This document shows positions 51,369-60,015 of a stretch of 64,000 nucleotides of DNA, piece after piece. Within the stretch, counting starts at the first letter, position 1; each line of letters opens with the position of its first letter. This stretch comes from CAYSRC01 sp964446385 (GTDB taxonomy: Bacteria; Bacillota; Clostridia; Oscillospirales; Ruminococcaceae). Made by a program: the position numbers and the translations under genes. Under the pieces are notes generated by a model. That model was not told the origin of the DNA. It saw only the letters and a program-made list of their open reading frames with translations, and did not search any database. Where the stretch lies: positions 1 through 64,000 of the forward strand of contig CAYUOH010000009.1 in assembly GCA_964446385.1 (NCBI GenBank). The letters are read 5' to 3'.

Positions 51369-51929
51369 TCATTCTTCCTTTGTAAAAACAGGGATAAGTT
51401 TTTGTATAAAGAATGCGACTATACAGGTAATTATCAGCTCAGCAAGCATGTAGCTTCCGTTGTATATAAAAGACCACCATACCGGCGCATATCCGAGCTC
51501 GTTGGGGAATAGATTGTTCCAAACGATAAGACCGGAGGCGAAATGACACATAAAACGCAGGAATATTACAAGCACAGTACCAGGGACGATACCCTTATCG
51601 CTGCCCGGCTTTTTGAATACAAAGGAAAATCCCAAGACGGTGTAAGCTATGATGTAATCAAGAATCAGGATCACTATTACCTGCCATGTATTTTTGCCGT
51701 ATTGAATGCTGTCCAAGCCAAAAAGAGTTTGTACAAGACTGTAGGCAAAAGCAGCCAGAACTGCCTTTTTCCCGCCGTAGATGTAGCAGAAAACGATAAT
51801 AGGAAGCATGCTGCAGGGCGTAAGACCACCTCCTAGAGGGAGGTCGACTACTTTAATGAGACTCAGTACCGAAGAAAGGGCGATGCATATAGCACCGCGG
51901 GTGATACATCTGACAATTTTACTTCTCAT
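51369..51929 (-). CDS. thiT: Thiamine-specific ECF transporter S component
   Basis: Integral membrane substrate-binding subunit that, with a shared EcfAA'T module encoded elsewhere, imports thiamine. It has six hydrophobic helices. The ThiT-type motifs GGGLTPCSMLPIIVFCYIYG, GLDSIQYGKNTWQV, the LDYIIAY helix and VWWSFIYNGSYMLAE line the thiamine site with Trp, Tyr, Glu and Asn. The start at 51929 follows GAGG; the longer frame to 51953 lies in the terminator stem. The TPP riboswitch in its leader independently supports thiamine as the substrate. Confidence 0.93.
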   Translation of the reverse strand: MRSKIVRCITRGAICIALSSVLSLIKVVDLPLGGGLTPCSMLPIIVFCYIYGGKKAVLAAFAYSLVQTLFGLDSIQYGKNTWQVIVILILDYIIAYTVLGFSFVFKKPGSDKGIVPGTVLVIFLRFMCHFASGLIVWNNLFPNELGYAPVWWSFIYNGSYMLAELIITCIVAFFIQKLIPVFTKEE

Positions 51930-51938
51930 ATTTACCTC

Positions 51939-51970
51939 AAAAAAATGATACACCGGAATACCGGTGTATC
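51939..51970 (-). terminator. Riboswitch-controlled terminator before thiT
   Basis: On the minus strand GATACACCGG, loop TATT, CCGGTGTATC, then ATTTTTT, ending just before the thiT ribosome site. It is the expression platform of the TPP riboswitch. Confidence 0.9.
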
Positions 51971-52009
51971 GAAGAATTTCAGGTTATGAAATATTATCAT
52001 AAGGCTGAA

Positions 52010-52095
52010 CACTTCCTACGCCGGTACTAACCGGATCAGGTTCAAGGGGATCAGGACGAAACCTGTCTCAGCCTTGCGGCACCCCCGTGTTACGA
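52010..52095 (-). promoter_or_regulatory. TPP riboswitch (THI element)
   Basis: On the minus strand the conserved THI-element blocks appear in order: GGGGGTGCC, GGCTGAGA, CCCTTGAACCTGATC and CGGTTAGTACCGGCGTA. TPP binding should favour the terminator at 51939-51970 and switch thiT off when thiamine is plentiful. Confidence 0.95.
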
Positions 52096-52099
52096 TGAA

Positions 52100-52128
52100 A
52101 TAATACTCTTTTTTAATTACTAAGTCAA
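52100..52128 (-). promoter_or_regulatory. Promoter of the TPP riboswitch-thiT transcript
   Basis: On the minus strand TTGACT (52128-52123), a 17-base spacer and TATTAT (52105-52100). The -35 box lies inside the last codons of nth. Confidence 0.75.
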
Positions 52129-52755
52129 TGCTTTTCTGTAGTCACAGTATTCGGCGATACAGCATCTTTCGCATTTTGGATTTCGGGAATCGCAGACGGC
52201 ACGGCCATGTAATACAAAACGGTGGCAAAGATCATTACCTTCCTCCGCAGGGACTATTTCCCGGAGTTGTTTTTCTACAGTTTCGGGATTTTTGCTGTCG
52301 CAAAGTCCCAAACGGTTGCTGATGCGAATACAGTGTGTGTCGCAAACGATAGCAGGTTTTTTATAAAGATCTCCAACCATCAGATTGGCAGATTTTTTGC
52401 CCACACCCGGGAATTTTAAAAGTTCATCTATTGTGTCCGGAATTATCCCGTCATACATGTTAACAAGCATTTCCATTGAAGCCTTGATATCACGCGATTT
52501 TGTTTTCCCGAGGCCGCAAGGGTGCACAATTTCTTCAATGTTCTCAGCTGATGCACCTGCCAGTGCGTTCGGTGACGGATATTTCTTGAAAAGTATTTCA
52601 GTGATTTTGTTAACTCTTGAATCTTTGCACTGAGCCGCAAGACGCACCGAAATCATCAGCTGCCAGCCATCTGTATAATCGAGTGAACATTCTGCAACTT
52701 CAAATTCTGATTTCAAAGCGTCGATTATTTTTAAAACTTTCTTTTTTTTATCCAT
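52120..52755 (-). CDS. nth: Endonuclease III
   Basis: Base excision repair glycosylase/AP lyase for oxidised pyrimidines. The 211-aa sequence has the helix-hairpin-helix LLKFPGVGKKSAN with the catalytic Lys, the catalytic Asp in VCDTHCIRI, and a 4Fe-4S cluster motif Cys-x6-Cys-x2-Cys-x5-Cys in VCDSRNPKCERCCIAEYC. Every catalytic element is present. It overlaps the GH25 gene by 8 bases and is the last gene of the ogg-GH25-nth run. Confidence 0.95.
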   Translation of the reverse strand: MDKKKKVLKIIDALKSEFEVAECSLDYTDGWQLMISVRLAAQCKDSRVNKITEILFKKYPSPNALAGASAENIEEIVHPCGLGKTKSRDIKASMEMLVNMYDGIIPDTIDELLKFPGVGKKSANLMVGDLYKKPAIVCDTHCIRISNRLGLCDSKNPETVEKQLREIVPAEEGNDLCHRFVLHGRAVCDSRNPKCERCCIAEYCDYRKALT

Positions 52756-53686
52756 TTATCGAATAGTCCCTAAAAGAGATGTTCAAATCTACTGCGCCGT
52801 CAATACCCTTTACGCTTCCTTCTGAGCTGTACTGAAGTATGGTGTATTCATAATAGAACTCAGGGTTTTCCTCATATTCCGCGACCCAGAAATCATAACC
52901 GGCTATTTCCGAAAGATTATACTCGTTGTAGGCCAGGTCTTTGTTCATGTAAATAATCGGAGTATAGCCAGCTTCTTTTATCCTAGAGCAAAAGGTATCG
53001 GCAATTCTGCCCATCTCATTACTGGTAACAACCAGTGTACGCGCATCGTCGTTGCCAGGAAGCTCCCAGTCGAAAGCCACAGGGAAATCAAGCGAATATG
53101 ACTTGAGCCAGGATATCACAATTTCTGCTTCTTCTTTTGCCTCTTTAATATTTACAGCCTGGGAGAAGAAATACACGCCAACTTTGATTCCGCTGATTTG
53201 CGCCGCAGTTATGTTTTCATCGAATCTTTCGTCTTTATAAAGAAGGCCTTCGGTGCTGCCGCGCCATCCTATGCGAATCATCGCGAAATCTATTCCATCT
53301 GCTTTGACAGTAGTCCAGTCAATTTCCTCGCGATGTTCCGACACGTCGATACCGCACAATGTTTCAGCACCTTCATATTTCATTCTGCCTTTCTGATCGG
53401 TGAAAAACCTGTTGGTATCAAAGGAACTTTTGGGTACGTCGGGGTTGGCTTCAATCAGATTGTCGCCGAAGACGATGAATTCTGGTTCCGGTTTGTCATC
53501 CTTTTGAATATTTTCGTTTTCTTCTTTTATTTCAGGCGTGACGCCATTTTCAAACTTTTCTGCATTTGAAACGACAGCGGGGATTTCGACCTTTTTTGTT
53601 AAGGATATGCAGAAAACGATAAGCGCTGCAGAAAGCACGATTACCGCGGAAATCCATATTATTATGAGCTTTTTCTTATCGGTCAT
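52748..53686 (-). CDS. Membrane-anchored GH25 family lysozyme
   Basis: A muramidase of glycoside hydrolase family 25, 312 aa. It has a basic N-terminus and a membrane helix (about 8-29), a charged spacer to about 105, then the GH25 barrel: CGIDVSEHREEIDWTTVKADGIDFAMIRIGW, KVGVYFFSQA, the catalytic D-x-E in AFDWELPG, and ILQYSSEG near the end. It should cut peptidoglycan outside the membrane during growth or division. It is sandwiched in an apparent operon between two DNA glycosylase genes, an odd pairing. Confidence 0.9.
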   Translation of the reverse strand: MTDKKKLIIIWISAVIVLSAALIVFCISLTKKVEIPAVVSNAEKFENGVTPEIKEENENIQKDDKPEPEFIVFGDNLIEANPDVPKSSFDTNRFFTDQKGRMKYEGAETLCGIDVSEHREEIDWTTVKADGIDFAMIRIGWRGSTEGLLYKDERFDENITAAQISGIKVGVYFFSQAVNIKEAKEEAEIVISWLKSYSLDFPVAFDWELPGNDDARTLVVTSNEMGRIADTFCSRIKEAGYTPIIYMNKDLAYNEYNLSEIAGYDFWVAEYEENPEFYYEYTILQYSSEGSVKGIDGAVDLNISFRDYSING

Positions 53687-53694
53687 ATTACTTC

Positions 53695-54483
53695 CTAAAA
53701 TTCATTTCTTGCGTAGCAGAAAAGGTACTGCTGGGCTATCCCCGCATACGGGAGAGCATAAGAGGGAAGACCTTCGGGATAGCAGCGTGCCATTATCTTT
53801 TTTATCCATGTATCCACTGGAAAAGCGTCATACCTGCCCAGAGAGAACAGAGCAACGCAGCCGGCAACTTTTGGCCCGACGCCTTTTATGGAACAGAGAT
53901 TACAAATTACAGAGGGAGTATCGAGATTTTCAAATTTATCTGAATTAATCTCACCGGAGGCACATTTTCGGGCGGCGTCGATTATATATTTGTCACGGAA
54001 GCCGCAATGTGTTACGGAAAAATTAGATGTTTCAAGTGAGGCAAGCTTTTCAGCGGTAGGAAAAGTGTATCCTCCGTTAATCGGCTCTCCGAAATTCAGG
54101 CACAGTGTTTCGATGATCTTTTTGATTCTGGGAATATTATTGTTCTGGGAGATAATAAAGCTAATCAATGTCTCGAAAAACGGCTGGTTCATTATCCTTA
54201 TGCCTGGGGTAAGAGCTATAGCTTTTTCTAAGATTTCGTCCTGCTTTAAAATTTGTTTAATATTTGAATAATCGTTATCGACACCGAGATAATGAATGAT
54301 TTCATCTTTGGAAGATTCATCAAAGCCTTTAATTACAAGAACGTCTCCGGACTGCGATATTTCTGCAAAATTACTGCGGTAAATTCCTGCATATGTGTTT
54401 TCGTTTATAGGGTTCCAACGGAAGCACTGACCGCATTCCAGAGTATCGGTGAGAGAAAAATCCTTGGTTTCAATTCTGTACAA
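53695..54483 (-). CDS. ogg: 8-oxoguanine DNA glycosylase (OGG1 type)
   Basis: Bifunctional glycosylase/lyase that removes 8-oxoguanine opposite cytosine. The N-terminal part matches OGG1 (TLECGQCFRWNP). The helix-hairpin-helix region holds the catalytic Lys in SIKGVGPKVAGCVAL, and the catalytic Asp is in FPVDTWIKK; ISQNNNIPRIKKII is also typical. It resembles the Clostridium OGG group. The frame is open from GTG at 54495, but AGGTGG is best placed for TTG at 54483, chosen here (262 aa). Confidence 0.88.
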   Translation of the reverse strand: MYRIETKDFSLTDTLECGQCFRWNPINENTYAGIYRSNFAEISQSGDVLVIKGFDESSKDEIIHYLGVDNDYSNIKQILKQDEILEKAIALTPGIRIMNQPFFETLISFIISQNNNIPRIKKIIETLCLNFGEPINGGYTFPTAEKLASLETSNFSVTHCGFRDKYIIDAARKCASGEINSDKFENLDTPSVICNLCSIKGVGPKVAGCVALFSLGRYDAFPVDTWIKKIMARCYPEGLPSYALPYAGIAQQYLFCYARNEF

Positions 54484-54501
54484 AAAAATAACCACCTTCT
54501 T

Positions 54502-54530
54502 TTGAATAACATTATATCATATGTTATAAT
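54502..54530. promoter_or_regulatory. Overlapping divergent promoters of rlmB (+) and ogg (-)
   Basis: Plus strand: TTGAAT (54502-54507), a 17-base spacer and TATAAT (54525-54530) with extended TG. Minus strand: TATAAT (54516-54511) with extended TG but no good -35 box. The two share the same DNA face, so they may exclude each other. Confidence 0.65.
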
Positions 54531-54559
54531 TATCGTAATTATATTTTGGAGTAGGGAAT

Positions 54560-55318
54560 ATGGATTTGAATACGGATGAAAACCTGATAATATACGGGCG
54601 CAACCCGGTAAAGGAGTACCTTCTGTCAGACAAACCAGCTGACGTTTTATACACGTCACTTGAGGATGGAAACTCCCTTGCCGGATATTATATATCCCTC
54701 GCCAAAAGCAAGGGTGTAACTGTCAAAAAAGCAAAAAAAGAGAAGCTTAACTTTATCTGCGGTTCCGAACATCATCAAGGTGTCGCGATAATGGCCTCCG
54801 TTCAGGACTACTGTGAGTTGGATGATATTTTCTCTCTGGCTGTACAGCGCGGGGAGGCACCCTTCATTGTAATTGCCGACGGAATAGAGGATCCTCACAA
54901 TCTTGGAGCTATTATCCGTACTTGCGAATGCGCAGGTGTTCACGGAATTATTATCCCGGAACGCAGAGGTTGCCTTGTTACTTCCGCGGTATATAAGGCC
55001 TCTGCCGGGGCATGCAGCCACATGCTTATCCACAAGGCAAAGAACATCGCCAACGCTGTTAATGAACTGAAGGACAGGGGAGTGTTCTGCTACTGTACCG
55101 ATGCAGAAGGCAGTCTATTCTACGATACCAATCTGACCGGTGCCTGCGCCCTGGTTATCGGCTCCGAAGGCCGCGGTGTATCGCAGCTTGTATGCAAACG
55201 CTGCGACGGAACAATTTCAATCCCACTGAAGGGCAGCGTTAATTCCCTTAACGCGTCTGTTGCTGCGGGAATCGTAATATTTGAAGTTCTCAGGCAGAAT
55301 ATCTATAAAAACAGGTGA
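54560..55318 (+). CDS. rlmB: TrmH-family (SpoU) rRNA 2'-O-methyltransferase, RlmB type
   Basis: Methylates a ribose in 23S rRNA (G2251 in E. coli) using SAM. The N-terminal substrate-binding domain begins IIYGRNPVKEYL. The SPOUT domain carries motif I DGIEDPHNLGAIIRTCECAG, motif II LVIGSEGRGV and motif III SIPLKGSVNSLNASVAAGI, forming the knotted SAM site. The 252-aa length is normal. The next gene's start overlaps closely, suggesting a shared transcript. Confidence 0.92.
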   Translation: MDLNTDENLIIYGRNPVKEYLLSDKPADVLYTSLEDGNSLAGYYISLAKSKGVTVKKAKKEKLNFICGSEHHQGVAIMASVQDYCELDDIFSLAVQRGEAPFIVIADGIEDPHNLGAIIRTCECAGVHGIIIPERRGCLVTSAVYKASAGACSHMLIHKAKNIANAVNELKDRGVFCYCTDAEGSLFYDTNLTGACALVIGSEGRGVSQLVCKRCDGTISIPLKGSVNSLNASVAAGIVIFEVLRQNIYKNR

Positions 55319-55323
55319 ATGAT

Positions 55324-57747
55324 ATGGGTAACAGTTTTGAAAAAAAAACGGCTGAAATTGAAAACCTTCTCAAGGCCATAAAAGAGAACAAGCCGGTTGA
55401 GGATGTGAAGCCGGGGCAGGGAATCCGTCCCGATCTTTCCAATGAAATGATGCAGAGTGTAGAGCCGGACGGACCGGTTACTTCCAACGATCTTATAAAA
55501 GAAATTGACAACATTCTCTACGGAAGCGCCGAACCCGCTCCTGAAGCAAGTCTGTTCGATTTGGTTTCCAAAGATAAAAATGAACATGACAACACGGCTT
55601 CTTTTTGTGTCGATTCATCTAATACTCCGGGAAAAGAGGTAAATTGTTCTTCGCCGAGGCCAGTAGTTCCAGTTGAACAGCTGACAGAGGTTATTGATCT
55701 TCATACCGGAAATAGTTCCGAAGATGCCTTGACAGCACAGGACGACGTTTTCGTGGATTTGTCCTTTGAAGATAAATTCCAGATTGACAGTAAATTCTTC
55801 TCCTTCGAGGACGAGAACGAGCCTGAAATTGATCTCTCTGATAGTTTCAACGAAGAGATCTTTGAAGAACCAATTGAGGAGGTTGAAAACGACCTACGCA
55901 GTTTCTTCGGCAAGACCATCGTTATAGACGAATCTCTTGAAAAAAACAACGACAATTCGAAAGGAGATATACGCAATTTCGTTGGCCGTGACAAATCCGG
56001 CGGTACGCTTTACGCTGAGGACGGCAGCGGCGACTATCTTGAGTATCAGTCCGACGAGGACACCGTACAACTTCAAACCGAACTTAAAAAGTACAAGCTT
56101 GTTTATTTTATCCGCTTAGTTATAAATATATTTCTGACAATTTCATCACTTGTAGTAAATTACATGATCAACAATGGCGAGATGTTCATGCACGCATCAG
56201 TGTTCTCTCTTTATTGTTATATTTCAGCAGGTATTCTGGCTGTATCTTTTGCGGTTAATTTCAGTGACCTTATCTCGGAACTGGGCAAGATTCTGGCATT
56301 CAAAAAAGGCAATCATTCATTATTGAGTCTCCTTTATGTCGCTGCAATAGCCGGAATGATTATAAAAGGAATATTCCGCACAGATTTCATTCAGGCTTCT
56401 TTCGCGGTTGTGCCTCTGACTTACTCTATTGTCGGAAGTGTTATTATCTGGCTTAACGCAAAGCGTATTTTCAGCAATTTTTGTCTTTATTCCGCCGAAG
56501 GAGTCAAATCAATTGCCGGCTACCTCGGAGACGATTCTCTCAGCATCAGGCTTATGAGAACCTTCTCACCCTCTTCCGTTAATGTTCTCGTCAGAGGCGA
56601 GACAGAGTTTGCCGACGGTTTTCTGGGCAATTCCTTCAGCGAATCCTCAATAGGCGAGGGGATAGGCCGTATATCTTCCTTCTTTTTTATTATCTCGCTT
56701 GCAATCGGCGGACTTACATACTACTTCACAAAAGAAATCTTTGTTTCTGTCCAGAGTCTTGTTTCATCTCTTACGTTGCTTTCTCCCCTGTCCTCTGTCT
56801 GGTGCAGACTGTTCCCAATATGCCGTTTACAGTGGAACCTAAGCCGTTACGGCACCGTGGTACCTGGCTATTCGACCTGTGAGGAACTCAGATGCTCCGA
56901 TTCCGTTATTCTAGACGGCAGGGAGATTTTCCCTGACGGAAACGTAAAGCTAACAGGTATCAAGACATTTGATAAGGAACCAATTGACAAAGCGATAATC
57001 TATGCTGCATCGGTTCTCAGCTATTCCGACAGCACAATTGCGGACGTGTTTCTCAAGGTTATTCAAAACGACACTGACATGCTCCTCAATGTTGACGGAG
57101 TTGAATATGAAAAGGGCCTGGGATATAGTTACTGGGCCGAAAACCGCAGGATACTGCTGGGAACAAGAGTGCTGATGCAAACCCACGAGATTGATATTCC
57201 TTCGCTGGAATTTGAAAAGAGATACACCAAAAAAGAAAACCGCAGCGCAGTGTATCTTTCGGTAGGCGGTCGTTTGTTTGCTATGTTCGTAGTAAGCTAT
57301 TCGCCCAATCTCGACGTAAGAAACAACATTATCTCCCTGCTGAATAGGGGTGTGAACATTCTTGTAAAGACGAGAGATTTCAACATCACCAACAGCAGCA
57401 TCTCACTGGTCTACAGAATACCGGAAAGATATCTCTCTGTTATGAATGAGACCAATAACAGTGACATAGAAGGACTCCTTTACGATACCGCGCACAGGGA
57501 AGCCTTCATAATCGGCGACAGTTCCTTCGATTCCTTCTGCCATACCATAACCGCCGCGTTCAATATAAAGGGCATAGCATCCATGATGTGCAGCATCGAG
57601 TTAGTAGGCCTGATAGTTGGCCTGTTGTTCGTTGCGGTAATACTTCTGTTCGGGTCCTTTACAAACGTTTCTGCGCTATCTGTAATCGGATTCCAGTTTA
57701 TATGGTTAGTACTTCCGATTGCCACCGGAATGCTGCGGAAGTTGTAA
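55324..57747 (+). CDS. Degenerate P-type-ATPase-like membrane protein
   Basis: An 807-aa protein: an acidic, low-complexity cytoplasmic region (1-250), then about eight membrane helices with two cytoplasmic segments. The core resembles a P-type ATPase: GTVVPGYSTCEELRCSDSVI precedes the place of the phosphorylation motif, but the expected DKTGTLTEG reads DGREIFPDG (Asp531 kept, KTGT lost). Later VYLSVGGRLFAMFVVSYSP and NRGVNILVKTRDFN mirror the N- and P-domain edges where TGDN is normal, and FIIGDSSFD replaces GDGxND. No TGES motif is seen. It probably cannot form the phosphoenzyme. The ATG at 55324 has AGGTGA; a GTG at 55315 overlaps rlmB. Function unknown; family assignment is by eye. Confidence 0.5.
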   Translation: MGNSFEKKTAEIENLLKAIKENKPVEDVKPGQGIRPDLSNEMMQSVEPDGPVTSNDLIKEIDNILYGSAEPAPEASLFDLVSKDKNEHDNTASFCVDSSNTPGKEVNCSSPRPVVPVEQLTEVIDLHTGNSSEDALTAQDDVFVDLSFEDKFQIDSKFFSFEDENEPEIDLSDSFNEEIFEEPIEEVENDLRSFFGKTIVIDESLEKNNDNSKGDIRNFVGRDKSGGTLYAEDGSGDYLEYQSDEDTVQLQTELKKYKLVYFIRLVINIFLTISSLVVNYMINNGEMFMHASVFSLYCYISAGILAVSFAVNFSDLISELGKILAFKKGNHSLLSLLYVAAIAGMIIKGIFRTDFIQASFAVVPLTYSIVGSVIIWLNAKRIFSNFCLYSAEGVKSIAGYLGDDSLSIRLMRTFSPSSVNVLVRGETEFADGFLGNSFSESSIGEGIGRISSFFFIISLAIGGLTYYFTKEIFVSVQSLVSSLTLLSPLSSVWCRLFPICRLQWNLSRYGTVVPGYSTCEELRCSDSVILDGREIFPDGNVKLTGIKTFDKEPIDKAIIYAASVLSYSDSTIADVFLKVIQNDTDMLLNVDGVEYEKGLGYSYWAENRRILLGTRVLMQTHEIDIPSLEFEKRYTKKENRSAVYLSVGGRLFAMFVVSYSPNLDVRNNIISLLNRGVNILVKTRDFNITNSSISLVYRIPERYLSVMNETNNSDIEGLLYDTAHREAFIIGDSSFDSFCHTITAAFNIKGIASMMCSIELVGLIVGLLFVAVILLFGSFTNVSALSVIGFQFIWLVLPIATGMLRKL

Positions 57748-57780
57748 CCGGTATTTTTTATATTTTTCATAAAAAAACTG

Positions 57781-57809
57781 TTTAAAAAGCACCGCAATTG
57801 TGTTAAAAT
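57781..57809 (+). promoter_or_regulatory. Promoter of the EF-G paralogue gene
   Basis: TTTAAA (57781-57786), a 17-base spacer and TAAAAT (57804-57809) with extended TG. Two CAATTG sites (57795-57800 and 57815-57820) flank the -10 box. Confidence 0.55.
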
Positions 57810-57859
57810 ACCAACAATTGCTGTTTTGAAGAAAATAATATGAGGAGAATGATTTACCA

Positions 57860-59944
57860 ATGAGCTATACCCCTGATAAAATCCGCAACGTCATGCTTGC
57901 CGGTCACAGCGGCAGCGGCAAAACCAGCTTCTCCGAGGCGCTGTTATATGTCACAAAGAACGCTGACAGACTCGGCACCATTGCTGATGGTAACACTACA
58001 TCCGATTACGATCCCGAGGAAATCCGCAGAAAAGCTTCCATTTTCACATCCCTTCTGCCTTTCGAGTACAAAGAGGCACACATCAATCTTATTGACTGCC
58101 CGGGTCTGTTCGATTTTGAACTTGGCACATACGAAGGTATCAAAGCCTGCGATTCCGTTGTTATAAATGTATCCGCCCGTTCCGGTATCGCCGTAGGTAC
58201 CGAAAAGGCTTACAAGCTTGTCGAAAAGAACGGCAAGTCAAGGATGTTCTACATCAGCAACATGGCTGCCGAGAACGCTGACTTCTTTAAGACATTTGAA
58301 CAGATCAAGGAAATGTTCGGCGCTTCTGTTTGTCCCGTAATGATGCCTGTTGTTGAAGAAGGCAAAGACACCATTTACGTTGATCTGCTTCAACAGAAGG
58401 CTTACATCTACAACAAGGGCGTTGAAAAAGAAGTCGACATGCCCGCCGAGAACGAAATGATGGACGAGCTCCTTGCCGCCATCAAAGAAGCTGTTGCGGA
58501 AACCTCCGAAGAGCTTATGGAAAAATTCTTCATGGATGAGCCCTTTACACATGATGAAATTGTCAACGCTGTTCGTTCCGGCGTAAAGACCGGTATCATC
58601 GCTCCTGTAGTATGCGGCGACAACCTTGCACTTGAAGGCCTTACACTTGTTCTTGAATCATTCCGCAAGATGTTGCCTTCTCCTGCCGATGTAGCCGAGT
58701 TTAAGGCATTTGACGCAGAAAACAACGCTGTAACTCTAAAATATGACGAGAACGGTCCTCTGGTTGCTTATGTATTCAAGACAGTTTCCGATCCTTTTGT
58801 CGGAAAGCTTTCTTATGTCAAGATTATGTCCGGCAAGCTTTCAAGTGATTCCGCTCTGGTAAATACCCGCACGGGTGAAAATGAAAAGCCCGGTAAACTT
58901 CTCTTCCTTAAGGGCAAAAAGCAGATTGACACCAAGGAAATCTCCTGCGGTGATATCGGTGCAATCACAAAGCTTGGAAACGTCAAGACCGGCGACACAC
59001 TCTGCACAGGCGCTGCAAAATACCGTGTAGACAACGTAGCATTCCCCGCACCCAGCTTCCGCATGGCTATCAAGACCAAGAATAAGGGCGACGAAGCAAA
59101 GATTTCCAGCGCTATACAGAGGCTTCTTGACGAAGATCCCACACTCAATTACGAAGTAGATTCCGAGACAGTCGAACAGATCCTTTCCGGGCTCGGCGAA
59201 CAGCATCTTGATGTTACTCTGTCCAAACTTAAATCAAAATACGGTATCGATATTAGCCTGGTTGCACCCCGTGTGGCATACCGCGAAACCATCCGTGCCA
59301 CCGCCGAGGCTGAAGGCCGCCACAAGAAACAAACCGGCGGAGCCGGACAGTTCGGTGTTGCTTCCATCCGTTTCGAGCCACTGCTTGACGGCAAAGATTT
59401 CGAATTTGTAAACGCTATAGTCGGCGGCGTTGTTCCCAGGGAGTTCATACCCGCCGTAGAAAAGGGACTAAAGGAAGCTATACAGCATGGTGTACTTGCC
59501 GGATATCCCATGACCGGCATCAAGGCTACTTTGTTCGACGGGAAATACCATCCCGTTGATTCCAAGGAAGTTGCTTTTAAGTCCGCTGCCCGTCTGGCAT
59601 ACAAGGCTGCCTGCGTTAACGCAAAGCCTGCTATTCTAGAACCTATCGGCACACTGAAGGCTACGATTCCCGATTCCAACACCGGTGATCTGTTCGGTGA
59701 AATTACAAAGCGCCGCGGCCGTGTTCTCGGTACTGATTCCGCCGAAGACAAGGGCATGCAGGTAGTCGAGGCCGAGGTTCCAATGGCCGAAATGACTGAC
59801 TTTACCACTTTTATGCGTTCCGTAACTCAGGGCAGAGGCTTCTATTCTCTCGAGTTCTGCAGGTATGATCCGCTACCCGGAAACCTTGAGCAGAAAGTTA
59901 TTGACGATGCCAAAGATATTCGCGAAGCCGAGGACGACGAGTAA
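57860..59944 (+). CDS. Divergent elongation factor G paralogue
   Basis: A 694-aa protein with the five-domain EF-G plan. Domain I has P-loop GHSGSGKT (15-22) in place of AHIDAGKT. The switch I RGITI motif reads RKASI, the G3 motif reads DCPGLFDF so the catalytic His after PG is Leu83, and the NKxD guanine motif is SNMA (133-136). Domain IV (RHKKQTGGAGQFG) and domain V (ITKRRGRVLG) are well kept. It should bind the ribosome like EF-G but with altered or absent GTP hydrolysis; this is inference. The canonical fusA, normally with rpsL/rpsG/tuf, is not in the window. Own promoter, GAGGAG site and terminator. Confidence 0.88.
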   Translation: MSYTPDKIRNVMLAGHSGSGKTSFSEALLYVTKNADRLGTIADGNTTSDYDPEEIRRKASIFTSLLPFEYKEAHINLIDCPGLFDFELGTYEGIKACDSVVINVSARSGIAVGTEKAYKLVEKNGKSRMFYISNMAAENADFFKTFEQIKEMFGASVCPVMMPVVEEGKDTIYVDLLQQKAYIYNKGVEKEVDMPAENEMMDELLAAIKEAVAETSEELMEKFFMDEPFTHDEIVNAVRSGVKTGIIAPVVCGDNLALEGLTLVLESFRKMLPSPADVAEFKAFDAENNAVTLKYDENGPLVAYVFKTVSDPFVGKLSYVKIMSGKLSSDSALVNTRTGENEKPGKLLFLKGKKQIDTKEISCGDIGAITKLGNVKTGDTLCTGAAKYRVDNVAFPAPSFRMAIKTKNKGDEAKISSAIQRLLDEDPTLNYEVDSETVEQILSGLGEQHLDVTLSKLKSKYGIDISLVAPRVAYRETIRATAEAEGRHKKQTGGAGQFGVASIRFEPLLDGKDFEFVNAIVGGVVPREFIPAVEKGLKEAIQHGVLAGYPMTGIKATLFDGKYHPVDSKEVAFKSAARLAYKAACVNAKPAILEPIGTLKATIPDSNTGDLFGEITKRRGRVLGTDSAEDKGMQVVEAEVPMAEMTDFTTFMRSVTQGRGFYSLEFCRYDPLPGNLEQKVIDDAKDIREAEDDE

Positions 59945-59956
59945 ATCTTATTATCA

Positions 59957-59990
59957 AAAGGTGGGAACCTTTGGGGTTCCCACTTTTTTT
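59957..59990 (+). terminator. Terminator of the EF-G paralogue gene
   Basis: AAAGGTGGGAACC pairs with GGTTCCCACTTT across a short loop, followed by seven T. Confidence 0.92.
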
Positions 59991-60015
59991 GAGTATAAAA
60001 TCAGGGGAAACAATT

